The notes under the pieces were generated by a model. That model worked only from the letters and a program-made list of their open reading frames with translations, searched no databases and had not been told where the DNA came from. Below, piece by piece: positions 27,163 to 35,025 of a stretch of 64,000 bases of DNA. This DNA is from Candidatus Saccharimonadota bacterium (lineage in GTDB: Bacteria > Patescibacteriota > Saccharimonadia > Saccharimonadales > Saccharimonadaceae), in the NCBI GenBank assembly GCA_030445265.1, contig JAUCSC010000001.1, positions 310,001 to 374,000 on the forward strand, read 5' to 3'. Both the position numbers and the translations under genes were made by a program. The stretch's first letter is position 1, and each line of letters starts with the position of its first letter.

Positions 27163-27408
27163 ATGGACCCAGCCGCTGAAATTCTCGTTATCATATTGTC
27201 GATATTCCTTGCACTGTTCTTATTGCTCGGAATCATCCTCACCGTCTATCTCATCCGTTTAACGGGCGAGATAAAGAAAATCACTCAGTCTGCCAAGCGC
27301 ACGGTCGACAGTTTCGAAGACGCTGTCACCAATGCGAGTAAGTTTGCGTCACCAATGTATGTGGCCAAAATAATTGGCAGTACTATTAAAAAATTCAAGG
27401 ATAAATAA
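27163..27408 (+). CDS. Small membrane protein, hypothetical (DUF948-like layout)
   Basis: The 81-residue protein has a hydrophobic N-terminus (about residues 6-34) and an amphipathic helical tail (TGEIKKITQSAKRTVDSFEDAVTNASKF). This order resembles DUF948/YtxG-type proteins, which often neighbour YtxH genes. TATAAT at 27118-27123 and GGAGG/GAGGAG sites before the ATG give a leader of about 30 bases. The YtxH-like gene begins 12 bases downstream, supporting a shared transcript. Function is unknown; in Gram-positive bacteria such pairs are linked to general stress, which is only a suggestion here. Confidence 0.65.
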   Translation: MDPAAEILVIILSIFLALFLLLGIILTVYLIRLTGEIKKITQSAKRTVDSFEDAVTNASKFASPMYVAKIIGSTIKKFKDK

Positions 27409-27420
27409 GGAGGCAACGCT

Positions 27421-27771
27421 ATGACTAAAAGTAAAATCGCACTTGGTGCAATCGTCGGAGCTGCTGCAGGATTCGTAGCTGGCTTACTTACCGCCCCAAA
27501 GAGCGGCAAGGAAACACGGGAAGATTTAAAATCACGAGCCAACGAACTGAAGGATCAAGCTTCACAAAAAGTTGGACAAGCTCGAGACCGCGCGAGTGAC
27601 GTCGTGTCAGATGTTAAGAATCGTGCGCAGGATGTGCTCGGTGATGTCAAAGGGCATGCCAATGAGGTTGCAAATGATGTTAAAGGTCGCGCAAATGAAG
27701 TCAAGGGCCGAGCAAATAATGCTGCCAATAGTGCAGTTGAAAATGCAAAGCGTGATTTGAACAAGAAGTAG
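27421..27771 (+). CDS. YtxH-domain protein with LEA-like repeats
   Basis: The 116-residue protein begins with a Gly/Ala-rich membrane segment (ALGAIVGAAAGFVAGLLTAPKSGKETREDL), the usual YtxH signature. Residues 38-110 are charged, Ala/Asp/Lys/Val-rich and contain imperfect repeats such as DVVSDVKNRAQ, DVLGDVKGHAN, EVANDVKGRAN and EVKGRANN, a period near 11 that recalls late-embryogenesis-abundant proteins and long amphipathic helices. It is probably a membrane-tethered helical protein connected with envelope stress. A GGAGG lies just before the start, and a hairpin follows the stop. Confidence 0.78.
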   Translation: MTKSKIALGAIVGAAAGFVAGLLTAPKSGKETREDLKSRANELKDQASQKVGQARDRASDVVSDVKNRAQDVLGDVKGHANEVANDVKGRANEVKGRANNAANSAVENAKRDLNKK

Positions 27772-27787
27772 TATGGTACATTGAATG

Positions 27788-27830
27788 ACACCGGCTTATC
27801 TCTATAGAGAAGAGCCGGTGTATTGTTATT
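27788..27830 (+). terminator. Hairpin with U-rich tail after the YtxH-like gene
   Basis: ACACCGGCT at 27788-27796 pairs with AGCCGGTGT at 27813-27821, with an inner TCTCTATAGAGA palindrome and a T-rich tail (TATTGTTATTATTT). It could end or attenuate transcription before the next gene, which starts 16 bases further on with its own ribosome binding site. No -10 box is evident between the two, so partial read-through is likely. Confidence 0.6.
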
Positions 27831-27846
27831 ATTTGAGGAGACCAGT

Positions 27847-28125
27847 ATGCCGAAGAAGACACTGAAAGAAAAGCTGCAAGACAGCAATGAACAAGGCGCC
27901 CGCCGGGCTATTTTAGAAGATCTCTTTTACGACTTTCATTCAAGTCGGCGCCAAGTCTATAAGATGAATTTTATCAGGGGTATTTTCCTCGGTTTTGGCA
28001 CGGTGCTGGGCGGTACTGTACTGATTGCCATTTTGATTTGGCTGCTCGGTTTGTTTGTCGACTGGTTCCCCTTCATTGGCGGCTTTATCCAAAACGTTAT
28101 TGACGCCATGCAATCAAAGGCCTAA
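27847..28125 (+). CDS. Small membrane protein, DUF5665-like
   Basis: The 92-residue protein has a charged N-terminus with EDLFYDFHSSRRQVYKMNFIRGIFLGFG (near residues 24-50), a membrane span (about 46-70) and a short hydrophobic end (FPFIGGFIQNVIDAM). The FYDFHSSRRQVYKMNFIRGI block fits the small DUF5665 family as I remember it. ATG at 27847 is chosen because GAGGAG lies seven bases upstream; the frame extends eight codons farther to 27823. It forms with the two preceding genes a run of small envelope proteins. Function is unknown. Confidence 0.68.
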   Translation: MPKKTLKEKLQDSNEQGARRAILEDLFYDFHSSRRQVYKMNFIRGIFLGFGTVLGGTVLIAILIWLLGLFVDWFPFIGGFIQNVIDAMQSKA

Positions 28126-28165
28126 ATTCTCTTATCTGACGTCTTGTCCGTTATACTAGATAGTA

Positions 28166-31100
28166 ATGGGGGCGACGAAAATAGAGGAAGGGACAAGCCA
28201 GACATCTTTGCAAGTGTCTGATTATGTTCACCTCCACAATCACACGCACCACAGTTTACTTGATGGACTGACGAAAATTCCCGATCTCATATCTATCGTT
28301 AAAGAACTTGGTATGGAAGCAGTCGCTATAACTGATCATGGCACCATGTCTGGGACGATTGAGTTCTACAAAGCCGCTAAAGATGCCGGCGTAAAGCCCC
28401 TCCTTGGTATGGAGGCATACGTCGCTGCTCGTACACGCTTTGATCGTGATCCGTCGAAGGATAAAGGCCGCTATCACTTGACTATTTTGAGCATGAACCA
28501 AAAAGGCTATGAAAATCTCATGCGTCTGAGTTCCAAAGCTAACCTTGAAGGTATGTATTATAAGCCGCGTATCGACCACGATTTATTGGAAGAGTACAAC
28601 GAGGGACTGATCATACTCTCAGGATGTGCCAGCGGTGAACTCGGTGAGAGCCTGCGAATAGATAATTATGAAGAGGCCAAGAAAATTGCTCTATGGTATA
28701 AGGGTGTATTTGGCGATCGATACTACCTCGAACTCCAAGATCATGGGCATCCAGAGTATCCCGGTGCGTGGGACGTTCAGGTCAAGATCAATGGTCACCT
28801 GCGCCGCCTGGCACAGGAACTTGAGATACCCTTAGTCGTGACGAGTGATGGGCACTATCCGACCCATGATGATCAAGAAGCGCATGAAATACTCCTCTGC
28901 GTCGGTACGGGATCATTTCTGGCAGATGAAAAACGTATGAGCCTGCGTGATTTTGAACTGCATGTCACCAACCCTGCAGAGGTAATTACCCGCTGGAAAG
29001 ACGACTGTCCGGAGGCCGTCGCAAATACCAGAGTGATTGCCGATCGCTGCGAAATAGAATTAATGCTCGGCAAGATTCTTATTCCAACATTTCCAACGCC
29101 AGCGGGTCACAATGAGAAGACATTTCTGGATGAGTTAGTGTACCGCGGCCTGGCCTGGCGGTACGGGAACCACGACCTTAAGTCATCGCAGGCCTTGAGC
29201 GTCGAAGCGGCTCGGCAATCTTTGCCTTCAAAAGTACTCGAAAGAACCGAGTATGAGCTCGGTGTCATTGACCGTATGGGTTTCAATGGCTATTTCTTAA
29301 TTGTTCAAGATTTCATTAACTGGGGGAAAAACCGCGGCATCATCTTTGGCCCCGGACGAGGCAGTGCGGCCGGCTCCATCGTCGCGTATGCCCTCAGGAT
29401 TACCGAGCTTGATCCGCTGCATTATGATCTGCTCTTTGAGCGTTTTCTTAACCCTGATCGAATTAGTATGCCTGATGTCGATATTGATATTCAGGATACC
29501 CGGCGTGATGAGGTAATCGCTTACTGTACTGAAAAGTATGGTACTGAGCGCGTTGCAAACATCGTAACGTTCGGCAAAATGGCAGCTCGGGCAGCGGTAA
29601 GAGACGTTGCTCGAGTCCTGCAGGTTCCGTACGCCGAAAGCGACCGCTTGGCAAAGTTGATTCCGCCGCCAATTCAAGGGCGACACATTCCACTCAAAGT
29701 AAGCGTGGTAGAAGATGCTGATTTAAGAAAAGAATACGAGTCTAACCCGGTGGTGAAACGTGTATTTGATTATGCGATCCGCCTGGAAGGGACAATCCGG
29801 AGCCACGGTGTCCATGCCGCTGGGGTGGTCATCGCACCGGACGATATTGTTAAGTTTGCTCCTGTCGAAATGTCCCAAAAAGGCGTCGTGGCGACACAGT
29901 ACCCGATGGGCCCGATTGAAGAAATCGGCTTGCTGAAGATGGACTTTTTGGGTCTCTCAAATTTAAGCATCATTAATAATGCACTCCGTATTGTTAAGAA
30001 GGTTTACAAGCAAGATATTGATTTGTCTTTGATACCGCTGGATGACGAAAAAACCTATGAGCTTTTTCAGCGGGGTGATACGACTGGTGTCTTCCAACTT
30101 GAATCAGCCGGAATGAAACGCTACTTACGTGAACTCAAGCCGACCGTCTTCGACGACATTATTGCAATGGTGGCGCTATATCGTCCGGGTCCGATGCAGT
30201 TTATCGATGACTTCATCAAACGCAAACACGGTGAGCGCGATATTACCTATATGCACCCTAAGATGGAGAACGCGCTTTCGACAACCTACGGGGTGTTAGT
30301 ATACCAAGAGCAAGTCATGCAGATTTCAAAAGACCTTTCCGGCTTTACGGGGGGTGAAGCTGACACGTTGCGTAAGGCTATCGGTAAAAAGAACTTGGAA
30401 ATGATGGCGAAAATGAAGGCGCGGTTTGTGGAAGGCGCTATCGAGCAGTCAGGTGCTAAAAAGACCGACATGGAAGTATTCTGGAAGCAGCTCGAAGACT
30501 TTGCCGCCTACTGTTTCAATAAGTCGCACGCCGCTTGCTATGGAATGATTGCCTATTGGACAGCGTACTTGAAAGCGCATTTCCCCGATGCTTTTATGGC
30601 TGCACTCATGACAAGCGACCAGGATGATATTGAGCGCCTGGCTATTGAGATAAATGAATGTAAACACATGGGAATTAAAGTGTTATCACCGGATATTAAT
30701 GAAAGTTATGTCGAGTTCGCCGTCGTGCCTGATAAACAGCAGATTCGGTTCGGTATGGCAGCAGTCAAAGGCGTTGGAGTGGCAGCCGTTGAAGAGATTC
30801 TGCGGGCCCGCGGCGATGGCAGGTTTATGTCGATCGAGGACTTTGCGAAGCGAGTCTCAACCAGCCGGGTCAATAAAAAAGCCTGGGAGTCGCTGATACG
30901 AACCGGTGCATTTGACGCGCTTGGTGACAGATCTGACTTACTCTTCAATCTGGAGACGATTCAGGGCTTTGCGAGCAAGGTGCAGAAAGAAGCCTCGAGC
31001 GGGCAGACCGATCTCTTTGGTGCCTTGGCAGATGCCGGATATGTACAGCCACTGATGGCCTTGCAGGCAGCTCCAGTCAAGCATACGGAGAAAGAGCGTC

Positions 31101-31876
31101 TGATGTGGGAACGAGAACTACTCGGGCTTTATATCAGTGCACACCCGCTCGATAACTACGATATGTATTTTCGTGAACAAACCTTACCACTCAGTGAAGT
31201 GCGTTCGGAAGTTGATGGGCGTACCGTCACGATTGGCGGCGTGGTTGCCAGTGTCCGTACAATTATTACAAAAAGTGGGAGCAAGATGGCGTTTGTCAAA
31301 ATTGAAGATAAGACGAATGAATGTGAAGTCATCGTCTTTCCAAATCTCTACGAACAGACAGGCGGGAAATTGATCCAGGATAATGTCGTCCGCATTACCG
31401 GTAAAGTAACGGCGAAAGACCGCGATGGTAATCTGACCAGTGACACCAAAATTATTGCCGATGAAGTACAGGCAATTGATGACCGTGAGCTGGATGAGTA
31501 TGAATCGACGGGTCGAGAGATGGATAAGCCCAAACCGAAACGGCCACGCCGGGTAAAAGCTGAAGCGGGTGGGCAAAGAGGCGAAGTAAAAGCTGAAGCC
31601 GTCAAGACGGAGCGTCCGGTGATTACTGACATTATACCCATAGAGACACCTCCATTGAAGAAATTGTATGTTCATATTAAGGACCCAGACGATCAGTCAT
31701 CGCTGATGCTCTTAAAGCAGACGTGCAATAGCTTTCCAGGCGTGAATGATATAGTCTTAGTGCTCGGCAAAGACAAGAAGTCGGCGATCAAATTGCCATT
31801 CAAAGTTGATGGGAGCGATCAGTTAGTCGGCGCACTGGTCAAGATACTGGGCGAAGACTCGGTTGTGTTGAAATAA
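28166..31876 (+). CDS. dnaE: DNA polymerase III alpha subunit
   Basis: The 1236-residue replicative polymerase has the N-terminal PHP domain with an intact-looking metal site (HLHNHTHHSLLDG, ITDHGTMSG, SGCASGELG), the polymerase core with GRGSAAGSIVAYALRI and the catalytic PDVDIDIQD near residue 436-444, GVFQLESAGMKRYLRELKP, RPGPM, the beta-binding and helix-hairpin-helix region (FAKRVSTSRVNKKAWESLIRTGAFD) and an OB domain (VTIGGVVASVRTIITKSGSKMAFVKIED). A Lys/Pro-rich linker near 1115-1155 precedes a short C-terminal domain. Preserved PHP His/Asp residues suggest proofreading could reside there. TATACT at 28152-28157 is eight bases before the ATG, so expression is probably leaderless. Confidence 0.96.
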   Translation: MGATKIEEGTSQTSLQVSDYVHLHNHTHHSLLDGLTKIPDLISIVKELGMEAVAITDHGTMSGTIEFYKAAKDAGVKPLLGMEAYVAARTRFDRDPSKDKGRYHLTILSMNQKGYENLMRLSSKANLEGMYYKPRIDHDLLEEYNEGLIILSGCASGELGESLRIDNYEEAKKIALWYKGVFGDRYYLELQDHGHPEYPGAWDVQVKINGHLRRLAQELEIPLVVTSDGHYPTHDDQEAHEILLCVGTGSFLADEKRMSLRDFELHVTNPAEVITRWKDDCPEAVANTRVIADRCEIELMLGKILIPTFPTPAGHNEKTFLDELVYRGLAWRYGNHDLKSSQALSVEAARQSLPSKVLERTEYELGVIDRMGFNGYFLIVQDFINWGKNRGIIFGPGRGSAAGSIVAYALRITELDPLHYDLLFERFLNPDRISMPDVDIDIQDTRRDEVIAYCTEKYGTERVANIVTFGKMAARAAVRDVARVLQVPYAESDRLAKLIPPPIQGRHIPLKVSVVEDADLRKEYESNPVVKRVFDYAIRLEGTIRSHGVHAAGVVIAPDDIVKFAPVEMSQKGVVATQYPMGPIEEIGLLKMDFLGLSNLSIINNALRIVKKVYKQDIDLSLIPLDDEKTYELFQRGDTTGVFQLESAGMKRYLRELKPTVFDDIIAMVALYRPGPMQFIDDFIKRKHGERDITYMHPKMENALSTTYGVLVYQEQVMQISKDLSGFTGGEADTLRKAIGKKNLEMMAKMKARFVEGAIEQSGAKKTDMEVFWKQLEDFAAYCFNKSHAACYGMIAYWTAYLKAHFPDAFMAALMTSDQDDIERLAIEINECKHMGIKVLSPDINESYVEFAVVPDKQQIRFGMAAVKGVGVAAVEEILRARGDGRFMSIEDFAKRVSTSRVNKKAWESLIRTGAFDALGDRSDLLFNLETIQGFASKVQKEASSGQTDLFGALADAGYVQPLMALQAAPVKHTEKERLMWERELLGLYISAHPLDNYDMYFREQTLPLSEVRSEVDGRTVTIGGVVASVRTIITKSGSKMAFVKIEDKTNECEVIVFPNLYEQTGGKLIQDNVVRITGKVTAKDRDGNLTSDTKIIADEVQAIDDRELDEYESTGREMDKPKPKRPRRVKAEAGGQRGEVKAEAVKTERPVITDIIPIETPPLKKLYVHIKDPDDQSSLMLLKQTCNSFPGVNDIVLVLGKDKKSAIKLPFKVDGSDQLVGALVKILGEDSVVLK

Positions 31877-31889
31877 GGCTGGTTCACTG

Positions 31890-32387
31890 TTACAGCCAGT
31901 AGCGACGCGTTAATTCATAGAGGGCAATGCCGGTAGCCACACTGACATTGAACGACTCTTTTTGTCCCCTCATTGGTATTTCTATAATATCGTCGCATAA
32001 CTCGCGCATGTCACGAGCGATGCCTTCAACTTCTTCACCGATCAGTAGAGCTATTTTATCTGGAACAGTATAGCGGGGAAGAATAATGCTTCGCTCGTCC
32101 TGCTCAAGTCCGACAATCCGATAACCCTCATTCTTCAACGCCTCTAGGGGAGGCACCTCGTAGTGCTCGTAAGGGACCGTTAGCTCGGCCCCGAGTGCTG
32201 TTTTATGTATCTGATCGGTGAGTTTACGCGAAATGTGCGGCAGGCGAGCGTCGTTCTCGAGCGCCGGGTAAGGGGTGTAGCCGCTGAGGATAATACGAGT
32301 AATCCCGAGGCCGTCAGCTGTCCGGAATAATGACCCGACGTTGTGGGTTGAACGGATGTTGTGAGCAATTAGTATAATATCTGGCAT
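31890..32387 (-). CDS. SPOUT-family RNA methyltransferase (TrmH/TrmL-like)
   Basis: The 165-residue protein is a minimal SpoU-type RNA ribose methyltransferase without an extra RNA-binding domain. It shows motif 1 (IRSTHNVGSLFRTADGLGI), motif 2 (IALLIGEEVEGI) and motif 3 (IEIPMRGQKESFNVSVATGIALYEL), which together build the knotted S-adenosylmethionine site and dimer. The size matches TrmL-like enzymes that modify the wobble position, but the target is not shown. On the minus strand TATAAT (32397-32402) lies nine bases before the ATG. It converges with dnaE 13 bases away, and a weak hairpin (GGCTG near 31877) lies between them. Confidence 0.85.
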   Translation of the reverse strand: MPDIILIAHNIRSTHNVGSLFRTADGLGITRIILSGYTPYPALENDARLPHISRKLTDQIHKTALGAELTVPYEHYEVPPLEALKNEGYRIVGLEQDERSIILPRYTVPDKIALLIGEEVEGIARDMRELCDDIIEIPMRGQKESFNVSVATGIALYELTRRYWL

Positions 32388-32444
32388 CCTCGTGGCATTA
32401 TACCACTATAAAATGCTTATGTTTTCTGCTAGGATTGGTGGTAG

Positions 32445-34067
32445 ATGAACGAAGACAAAGTGCAGTCACAGCACCGCGAGCAAGAGGAGCACTCGACGAG
32501 GGAAAGAGCTGCTATTGTAGGCTTGTCATATTTTGATGCCCGGAATGTCGAAGCTACCTTACCGCTTCTCGTCGGCATTCTCGATGTCGATGTCATGCAC
32601 AAGACCCGGATGGTGCCATTATCAGATGGTAGCGACGAGACACCGTGGCAATTTGGCGTCACAACCCAAACCCCTCAGTCAGTTATTCGCAGTCTGCAGC
32701 AAGAATATAATAACCACGGGAAGACAGCGCAATTCTTTTTGATTAGCCAGAGTGCCTATCAAGCATTGATGCGCCGCTATGATCCACCGGTCCAGGCTGT
32801 CTATAATGATATTAAGATTGCGAATGATGGTGACAGTACGACAATCAGCGAAGTCAGTAAAACTCTGAATGCGGTAGCGAGTGATGATGTTTTTGACTTT
32901 TTGATTGACCAGGCAGATAAACTCGGTGCGAGTGATATTCACATTGAAAACCAGCGGGAAGATATACGGGTCCGGATGAGAATCGATGGCGCGTTGCACC
33001 CGGTTGCTTCACTAGACAGCGATCGGTACCGTGTTATTCTCGGGGCGCTTGCTTCAAGAGCGAATATTTCGACCGCAGCATCGGAGCCGCAATCTGGCCA
33101 TATGCAGAAAGAAGTCACCCATGGCGATGAGACCCATTTATTGAATCTTCGGGTTGAAACGATCCCGACTCTGTATGGGCAGGATGCCGTGCTGCGTCTT
33201 TTCAACTTCGACCAGTCTATGCTGAATCTCGATCAACTTGGCATTCCGCCGCGTGAGCGCGAGCAAATTGATGCGGTTGTCAGCCACCCTCGGGGCATGG
33301 TCCTCATGGTCGGCCCGACGGGTAGTGGTAAATCAACGACGCTCTATAGTATGATCAACGCCTTAAACACCACCGACCGTAAGATTTTGACCCTTGAAGA
33401 TCCGATTGAGTATAGTATTGCCGGCGTCTCGCAAATACCAGTCGATACGACTCATGGCCGAAATTTTGCTGATGGACTACGTTCAATCCTCAGGCTTGAC
33501 CCTGACGTTGTTATGGTGGGCGAGATCCGTGATGCCGATACGGCCCGCACAGCGATTCAGGCATCGATTACGGGACATCTGGTCCTATCGACATTCCATG
33601 CGAACTCAACGGCCGCTGCATTTAGTCGTATGATTGATCTTATCGGTATCAATCCAATCTTCAGCTCGGCTATTCGCCTTGTCATCGGTCAGCGACTTGT
33701 TCGGCGGCTCGATGATACGACGAAGGAAACATATACGCCTGACGAGGCGACAATTAATTACATTAAAGAAGTCTTACATGATATCCCTAGTCACGTAGCC
33801 GTCCCTGATCTTGACGGCCTCACGCTTTACCGACCAGTCGAGACACCGTCCTCTCCCTTCGGCTATAAGGGCCGTATAGTCATCATGGAGCAGATGGTAG
33901 TCAGCGAGACGATACAGAAGTTCCTGCGTGGTGATGAAGCCGATGTCCACCAGGAAGCTATTGAAGCAGCCGCGCGAAAAGATGGTATGGTGACATTGCT
34001 TCAGAACGGTATGCTGGCAGTACTGCGCGGTGAAACGACGCTGGAAGAAATTAACCGCGTTATTTAG
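32445..34067 (+). CDS. GspE/PilB-type secretion ATPase
   Basis: The 540-residue protein is a hexameric assembly ATPase of type IV pili or type II secretion. After an N-terminal domain of about 130 residues it has SDIHIENQREDIRVRMRIDG, Walker A GPTGSGKSTTLYSM near residue 288, the Asp box LEDPIEYSI, Walker B RLDPDVVMVGEIRDADTA, and the His box TGHLVLSTFHAN. No CxxCx(n)CxxC zinc motif of classical GspE is visible. It would power pilin polymerisation at the inner face of the membrane. No other pilus gene lies in this window, so its partners are elsewhere. TGCTAGGAT at 32427-32435, an extended -10 type, lies nine bases before the ATG. Confidence 0.9.
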   Translation: MNEDKVQSQHREQEEHSTRERAAIVGLSYFDARNVEATLPLLVGILDVDVMHKTRMVPLSDGSDETPWQFGVTTQTPQSVIRSLQQEYNNHGKTAQFFLISQSAYQALMRRYDPPVQAVYNDIKIANDGDSTTISEVSKTLNAVASDDVFDFLIDQADKLGASDIHIENQREDIRVRMRIDGALHPVASLDSDRYRVILGALASRANISTAASEPQSGHMQKEVTHGDETHLLNLRVETIPTLYGQDAVLRLFNFDQSMLNLDQLGIPPREREQIDAVVSHPRGMVLMVGPTGSGKSTTLYSMINALNTTDRKILTLEDPIEYSIAGVSQIPVDTTHGRNFADGLRSILRLDPDVVMVGEIRDADTARTAIQASITGHLVLSTFHANSTAAAFSRMIDLIGINPIFSSAIRLVIGQRLVRRLDDTTKETYTPDEATINYIKEVLHDIPSHVAVPDLDGLTLYRPVETPSSPFGYKGRIVIMEQMVVSETIQKFLRGDEADVHQEAIEAAARKDGMVTLLQNGMLAVLRGETTLEEINRVI

Positions 34068-34148
34068 CACTGAACCCCTTTAAAAAAAACCTTTTCTGTG
34101 TTATATTAAATAATCGATTGTACTGTTAACGAAAAGAAGTGGAATAAT

Positions 34149-34577
34149 ATGAGTTTTGAACTGATTAAGAAGGTGAACGATGCACAGCTTAAGAAAGCTG
34201 TCGTCAGCGCAAAGAGCGGTGATACCGTTCGTGTGCACCAAAAAATTCGTGAAGGCAACAAAGAGCGTATTCAGATTTTTGAAGGCGTGGTCATTCGGAC
34301 CGATCGTACTGAATCGCATACTTCGCGTATCACAGTGCGGAAAGTAACGAGTGGTGTTGGTGTAGAAAAAAGCTTCTTGATCCATAGCCCTCTGGTTGAA
34401 AAAATTGAAATTGTACGACGTGCGAAAGTGCGCCGCAACTACCTCAGCTTCCTCCGCGAACGAAGTGGTAAAAGCGCCCGCCTTAAGGGTGTCGACTTCG
34501 ACCGCGAAGACGTCAATACGGTTGCCGCTGATGAACCTGTTGTCGTTGAAGAACCGGCTGCGGCTGACAAAGAATAG
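34149..34577 (+). CDS. rplS: 50S ribosomal protein L19
   Basis: The 142-residue protein has the L19 core (residues 1-112): VRVHQKIREGNKERIQIFEGVVI, ITVRKVTSGVGVEKSFLIHSPLVEKIEIVRRAKVRRNYLSFLRERSGKSARL. It sits at the interface of the ribosomal subunits. The last 25 or so residues form an acidic Val/Glu/Ala-rich tail (DEPVVVEEPAAADKE) longer than the usual end of about 115 residues. AAGAAGTGG gives a ribosome binding site. TATATT at 34102-34107 is a possible -10, implying a leader near 35 bases, longer than for most genes here. A clear terminator follows. Confidence 0.95.
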   Translation: MSFELIKKVNDAQLKKAVVSAKSGDTVRVHQKIREGNKERIQIFEGVVIRTDRTESHTSRITVRKVTSGVGVEKSFLIHSPLVEKIEIVRRAKVRRNYLSFLRERSGKSARLKGVDFDREDVNTVAADEPVVVEEPAAADKE

Positions 34578-34593
34578 TTTACCTATAAAGAAT

Positions 34594-34621
34594 GCGCTTC
34601 CAATCAGGAGGCGCTTTTTTT
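34594..34621 (+). terminator. Intrinsic terminator after rplS
   Basis: GCGCTTCC at 34594-34601 pairs with GGAGGCGC at 34607-34614 (one G-T pair), with a five-base loop and a run of seven T from 34615. Confidence 0.88.
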
Positions 34622-34651
34622 ATGGAATGAAGGTGAGGATAGGAGGCTGAC

Positions 34652-34700
34652 GGCGGAGGGGCAGGAAGGACGAAGCTTGTTCCTCCCTGCCTCCTGCGCC
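34652..34700 (-). repeat. Imperfect GC-rich inverted repeat, possible minus-strand terminator
   Basis: GGCGGAGGGGCAGGAAGGA (from 34652) and TCCTCCCTGCCTCCTGCGCC (34681-34700) can fold into a long, imperfect stem with a loop around AAGCTT. It lies directly after the stop codon of the 61-residue gene on the minus strand and may end its transcript, although no long U run follows. Confidence 0.5.
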
Positions 34701-34702
34701 GG

Positions 34703-34888
34703 TCATCCACGACGCGCCTTCGCTTGCCACCGCAGCATCATCCACCAGGCGATCAGCGAGACCAGCATCACTTCGAGCGCGTAGCGCTCTTCCGATTTGC
34801 GATCTCGCCAGATCCAGATGGTACCGAGAACGGCACCGGGCGCGCTGTAGGCGAGCATGACCATGACGGTATAATATGCCAGATCCAT
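34703..34888 (-). CDS. Small hydrophobic membrane protein, hypothetical
   Basis: The 61-residue product has two hydrophobic segments (about residues 4-27 and 39-53) separated by a charged loop (RDRKSEERYALE), and five tryptophans or tyrosines near the ends of the helices, as in a genuine two-span membrane protein. A good AGGAAGGAA (34896-34904) lies seven bases upstream of the ATG on this strand. The region is richer in G and C than its neighbours, and the gene stands alone between plus-strand genes, so it may be an acquired or lineage-specific gene. An overlapping 109-residue frame starting at 34949 was judged a shadow. No family recognised. Confidence 0.55.
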   Translation of the reverse strand: MDLAYYTVMVMLAYSAPGAVLGTIWIWRDRKSEERYALEVMLVSLIAWWMMLRWQAKARRG

Positions 34889-35025
34889 GGTACAGTTCCT
34901 TCCTATTCCTCACCAAGGTAACTGCCGCAGGTTTGCGATAGTTAAGCATAGTATACTACTTTAATGATAGAGCGCAATGCCCTGAAATCATTTACGCTAG
35001 AGGAAAATGTCATTACTATAATCCT

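Noticed and set aside
27584-27760. Repetitive bases inside the YtxH-like gene as a separate repeat element
   Set aside because: The repetition follows the coding frame and reflects 11-residue protein repeats, not an independent DNA repeat.
31877-31897. Possible terminator between dnaE and the SPOUT methyltransferase gene
   Set aside because: GGCTG and CAGCC can pair, but the stem is only five bases and there is no T run.
34620-34949. 109-codon minus-strand frame with TATACT directly before its ATG
   Set aside because: The product is Arg/Ala-rich without domain character and runs through the GC-rich hairpin; the 61-residue frame in the same place has a good ribosome binding site and two membrane spans.
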